A stretch of 64,000 bases of DNA from Arctopsyche grandis (Eukaryota; Arthropoda; Insecta; Trichoptera; Hydropsychidae): positions 16,925,501 through 16,989,500 of the forward strand of contig NC_135359.1 in the NCBI RefSeq assembly GCF_051622035.1. The letters run 5' to 3'. Below are positions 59,843 to 64,000 of the stretch, in pieces. Below the pieces are notes generated by a model. The model was not told the origin of the DNA, did no database searches, and was given only the letters and a program-made list of their open reading frames with translations. Position 1 is the first letter of the stretch, and every line of letters starts with the position of its first letter. The position numbers and the translations under genes are program-made.

Positions 59843-62100
59843 TTTGACCGCCAACTATGTATGTACATATGTATGATCATATAGTACTTTTTTTTTTCAC
59901 GAACAAGATTCAAAAATTATAATGTCATTTTTGGGATTTCATTCCGCTCAAAATAATTCGGTTGAAAAATACATGGATTAAAGATTGTTTTTAAATATGC
60001 GCGAAAAGAAAGAACACTTGTTTATCACAACACTTTGAAATGCTTCCTTTTATTCTTTATTTTTAATCATTTTTGAAATAATGTACATGCGTACACTGCG
60101 TACATGCGTACACTTTGCCAAGCTTTTTTTTTATGAATGTTAAGTTCATATATCATTTAAATTAAATTAAGTAGCTTTTCAAATGCTAAAGAACGCATAA
60201 AAATAAAAATAAATCCCTAAATCAATTTATCTTAATTTTTTTAAAACATAAAATGTGAAAAGCAACTAAATAGTAACTATCATACAAATATTAATACATA
60301 AATACATCAAAAAGCCAAGAAAAAAGACTGCAAAAATTTGCTCCAGTGGGATTGAATATTGAAAATGATTTTACATATTTAAATGTGTGAACCAAGATAC
60401 CTCGGAATAATCTCTTGAATATTTTATTTTTAATAATCCTACAAGTTGTACATGCATACTGATAGGTAGTAGCCACCATATAAATAATAATATTAGTGCC
60501 TAAAAAAATAAAAAGAATTTGAAACAATGCGAGAATTATCTTTGAAAAGACAGCAGGGGATCACGTGATGTAGCGGGATTGCAAATAGAAGGTGATTTTA
60601 CAATCTGCAATTGCCATATCGCTGTTGTCGACCCGATGTTAGTCTGTAATGTTTTATCGTTAAATTAATCGGGAAAAGGTCGTTGTTTAAGTAAAATTTT
60701 CTTTAATCTTGAAGAGTCGCTGCCTTGCCATTTATTTCAATTTACCGCATTGATTTCTTGCACGTGTCCAATGAGTGCTAAACGAGCTTTTCAGTCCAAT
60801 TTAGATCCGACAAAGCGTCACGGGCTGCTTTGTTCTTCCGGAAATGAATTTATTGGACGTGCATACTCACACAGAGGCAACGTTTTATGCCACATCCAAC
60901 ATTGTATGCATGGAACAGTTTTATGAATCATGCATTCTTCGTAGATAGCCAAAAGTATGTTATTCAGCATTAAGCATTCATTGTATGTACGCTCTCATAC
61001 ACAGCTCTGACGATTTAAATCATTAATCGTCCTTAATCAAAACTATAACTACTATTGTTATTGCAATGTTCACGGACAACTCACAAAACATTTACGTGTT
61101 TGCTCCGATCTTTAGTTTCAATGTCGAAATTTTGCATGATGACAAAACTTGTCAAAATTTAATGTCCCATGTTCAAGTATAACCATTTCGCTTTAGCTTA
61201 GTTAATATGTATGTATGTATGTATATTCCGTGCTCAATGACGCTTGTGTAATATTGTCGTTTATCGCTTTAATATCTTATGCGAATTATGTGAGGATTTC
61301 TCAAATATTCCACCATAAACTTAAATACCGAGCCTATTTACAATTTATTTAATTAAACTGTCGCGTGTTTTAATAGTATTGTAGAAATTAGATTATGACG
61401 AACGATAAGATTATCTACAAAAATATGCATGACTTGTAATAATATTATATATATATTTCTCATTCACGCCATTTTTCGTACACGTGCTGCGCTACATGTT
61501 TTATAACATGTTAGATATGGATAACCTTTTTTCTTTATTACACCTACTCATAAATAAAAATACCTTCGTTCTCGGAAATCTGTTATGTTCCGTGGGCGTA
61601 TACCTTAGGCGCAAATCAAGGGATGAATATAAATATAAAAATAAGGGTATATGAAGTATTGAAATACATTTTCGTACCAGAGAGTTGCTGAAATCGAATT
61701 TCACTCCGTTTATTAATAAACCTTGACGAAAAATTCAGAATTTATTTTTATTATATTATACTTGTGTGTACCAAATACATATAAATATTATAAGCAAAAA
61801 TAATCGTTGCGGGCGGTTATTTATTATCGTATTTCCTTTTTTTTGTATTTCAATTAAAATTATAATTATTTATACATAAGATTATCATTGATAATCCTTA
61901 ATTAATACAAGCATATATTTTAGTGTGTAATTGATGCACGTATTATGTAATTGTCATAAATTTTGGAATATTTTATATAATGGCTCTATTTCACAACGCC
62001 TTAATCCATATTAAATTACAGTATTGTATCGCATAATACATAGTTTGCGTAATTATGCGTCTAAAATTGTCAACTTTGAATGTAAATTTAATTTTACGAT
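59843..62100. other. AT-rich intergenic sequence, nothing recognised
   Basis: Short open frames only. If the promoter at 59.0 kb is real, this would be intron. Confidence 0.45.
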
Positions 62101-62109
62101 GTATTATAC

Positions 62110-62511
62110 GGGTGACCGTGAAAAAGTCGAAAATATTCGTTCATCATGCAGTGGCGTGCAGTAAAAGTCTCTCTACCCCCGTCGTACATCCTCACTTAAT
62201 TTGCGCGAGCAGGATACAACAGGAACAAGAGGAACAGGGTTTTCCTCCCGTATCCTGCGCGCGCACATTAAACAAGGCTGTGTGACAAAAACAGAAATAA
62301 TTTCACCTTTACGATTACTATTAAGAAATAATTTACGATTACTATTAAGAAATAATTTCACAATAATTTCATATATACATATTATACATATATACATAGT
62401 ACTGTTTACCATTTTTTTTGATCTTTCGACTTACGATCTTTCGATTTTCGATCTTTCCTTCCGATATTTGCTTTTTCGACCTTTTCACATTCGGTCCCAT
62501 GAGGTAGACAC
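62110..62511. repeat. foldback MITE with 9-bp target duplication GTATTATAC
   Basis: 402 bp; GTATTATAC at 62101-62109 and 62512-62520. Left end GGGTGACCGTGAAAAAG, right arm CTTTCGATTTTCGATC .. TCACATTCGGTCCC. It contains the GCGCGAGCAGGATACAACAG core and the GCTGTGTGACAAAAACAG motif otherwise seen at 1959-2125, so it is mosaic. AAGAAATAATTTACGATTAC is tandemly repeated inside. Confidence 0.8.
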
Positions 62512-62523
62512 GTATTATACATA

Positions 62524-62720
62524 CATACATATTTATTTATTTATTTAACATATTAGCCAAAGTGACATTACAGAGATCTCCAACGCGTCACTGTGGCCGG
62601 TCATTCAGTAATAATAACATCATAACAGTAATAATAACTTATAAAAATAACAATATTGACACAACATCATTAAAATCATAAAATCATAAAAAAAAACATA
62701 GATAAAATAATAACAATCAT
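62524..62720 (-). mobile_element. LINE-like 3' end, copy 4 of 4
   Basis: ATTTATTTATTTATTTAACA tail, then AAAGTGACATTACAGAGATC and CACTGTGGCCGGTC, a diverged form of the CCATTGTGGCATTACAGG block. Confidence 0.45.
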
Positions 62721-63470
62721 TCATATTTAAAATAGGCAATATATGTACCCGTAAACATACGTACTACATATTTCTAAATGCGATAGTAATGTGACCGTAT
62801 GTATGTATATGTGCAATTTGTTTCGTTAAATTGGATATTTCATTATCATTTGCATTATTGCAAATTATAATGTTAAATGAATTTACTACGGTTAAATTGA
62901 ATTTTAAAATTTAATCAATGTAATTTTTTTAATTTTTAGAGGTCATATAATTCAGCAATCCATAAAATATTTTAACGATGTAATTATTTACCAGAAAAAC
63001 AAAAAAATTATAAATATTTTTCAATCCACCGTATTACAGTAATTCGAATTTCAATATATTCAAATATGCATATTATGTATCCACGCGTTGCATATGTACG
63101 TACATATGTACATGTAGTTGAATAAGTGTTCCAGTTTTTTTTTTTTTTTATTATTGAGACCTCGTTTGCTTATTTCGTTTTATTGAGATACGATCATCGT
63201 ATGCTAATATCAATGTCATTTTTTTATAAGTTTTAACTGGCGCACTGTTTTAAAATTTCAATTTTTGTTAATACTTTAAATTCAATCCGTATTTTGAGAA
63301 ATACACATGTGATTTTCGTCAAAATCTGACTTTCGTCAAAGTCTAAAAGGACTATTTCACACATTGCGATCACGTACAGTTCTGTTACCGAGAGTTGGCG
63401 CGAACAAATGCGCTTGTGTTGTGTTGGTGAATAGGTTTATAGCATGCTGTCTCACTGTATTCAATAATAA
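62721..63470. other. AT-rich intergenic sequence
   Basis: TACATATGTACATG-type words and T runs; nothing coding recognised. Confidence 0.4.
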
Positions 63471-63477
63471 ATGGCCA

Positions 63478-63575
63478 AAATGAGCAACATGGCAAAGTAT
63501 GAAAACGATCGGATAAGAGGCAAAATTTTTCCTTAATAGTAATCGTAAGTGAAATTAAGAAGAGGTATGTAAAAT
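63478..63575 (+). repeat. dispersed repeat (GTATGAAAACGATC family)
   Basis: Matches 20780-20925 in order and strand. Confidence 0.5.
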
Positions 63576-63639
63576 CACGCCATGTTCCTTTCGCGCGCTT
63601 CTGTGCGAGTACGAGAACGCGCCAACTCTCAGTAACATA

Positions 63640-63850
63640 CCTATACGATAATCGTTGCCACGAAAATCGCGAATACGGAATATCTGGCACTCAAGTTTTC
63701 GTTTTCGTTAGTATGATATGTAGTTCACGTGTGTCACTCTCGGTGGATGGAATTTTTGGGTGCCAGATGTCCCGTGATCGAAATTCTAGTGATGTGTATG
63801 AGATCGCTTTGTACGGAATAATCGCCGAACGCAACAGATATAGGAGGACG
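63640..63850 (-). repeat. dispersed repeat, partner of 47465-47640
   Basis: GAATACGGAATATCTGGCAC and GGGTGCCAGATGTCCCGTGA are the inner landmarks; complement order matches the 47-kb copy. Confidence 0.55.
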
Positions 63851-63940
63851 GTCATTATTCAACACTAGTGTTGTGTCCGTTGATTTCATCGGGTAGTTTC
63901 GGAAATTAATTGATACACGAATTAAAATAAAGTTATATTA

Positions 63941-64000
63941 TAGAGCCCGGAATCTGAAGGGGCTGTTTATTGTTCAAAGATTGTAAATGCATTGTTAAAG
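63941..64000 (+). repeat. hAT MITE family, cut by the window end
   Basis: TAGAGCCCGGAATCTGAAGG and TGTAAATGCATTGTTAAAG match the left half of the family (3104, 46580, 58390). Confidence 0.6.

Overview
The window is AT-rich eukaryotic DNA with spliced genes, GT-AG introns, dense short TACATATGTA-type repeats and many kinds of transposable element. The element types, and a pair of acyl-CoA desaturase-like loci with shared intron positions, point to an insect. I cannot name the order or species. No bacterial genes, CRISPR arrays, rRNA or tRNA genes were recognised.

Host genes. Two related acyl-CoA delta-9 desaturase-type loci lie in tandem on the + strand. The first (4676-8119, six exons, 350 codons) is an uninterrupted gene, but its protein lacks three histidines that bind the di-iron centre in this family. 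The second (13956-18363) keeps equivalent intron positions but is a decayed pseudogene: no first exon was found, there are stop codons and a frameshift, and the first histidine of the second histidine box is glutamine. A TATA promoter with a candidate noncoding first exon at about 59.0-59.1 kb may belong to a + strand gene that begins here and continues outside the window.

Mobile DNA fills much of the rest. There are two LTR retroelements with apparently identical LTRs. The one at 24169-27353 has no pol and is built of tandem repeats. The one at 39511-42258 (minus strand) carries a 569-residue gag joined to an integrase C-terminal segment. A diverged solo LTR lies at 30039-30420. LINE remnants include Jockey-type reverse transcriptase pieces (8780-10003, 36159-36905), RTE-type 3' ends (12140-12240, 30785-31865, 43600-44142) and four minus-strand 3' tails of one further family. 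DNA transposon remnants include hAT pieces (20959-22066, 27454-28188, 30926-31551, 49144-50334), PIF/Harbinger pieces (3258-3463, 44314-45119), a TTAA-flanked element (44147-45193), Helitron-like 3' ends, and several MITE families.

The most distinctive elements are a foldback MITE family, three copies of which have perfect 9-bp target duplications (16137, 54976, 62110), and a 0.9-kb MITE whose ends carry a 16-bp palindrome (19852, 33753). Nesting gives relative ages in places: a hAT element sits inside an RTE fragment, and a Harbinger element sits inside the TTAA element that abuts another RTE tail. Large stretches (0-2 kb, 28-29 kb, 51-53.7 kb, 60-62 kb) show no supportable gene.
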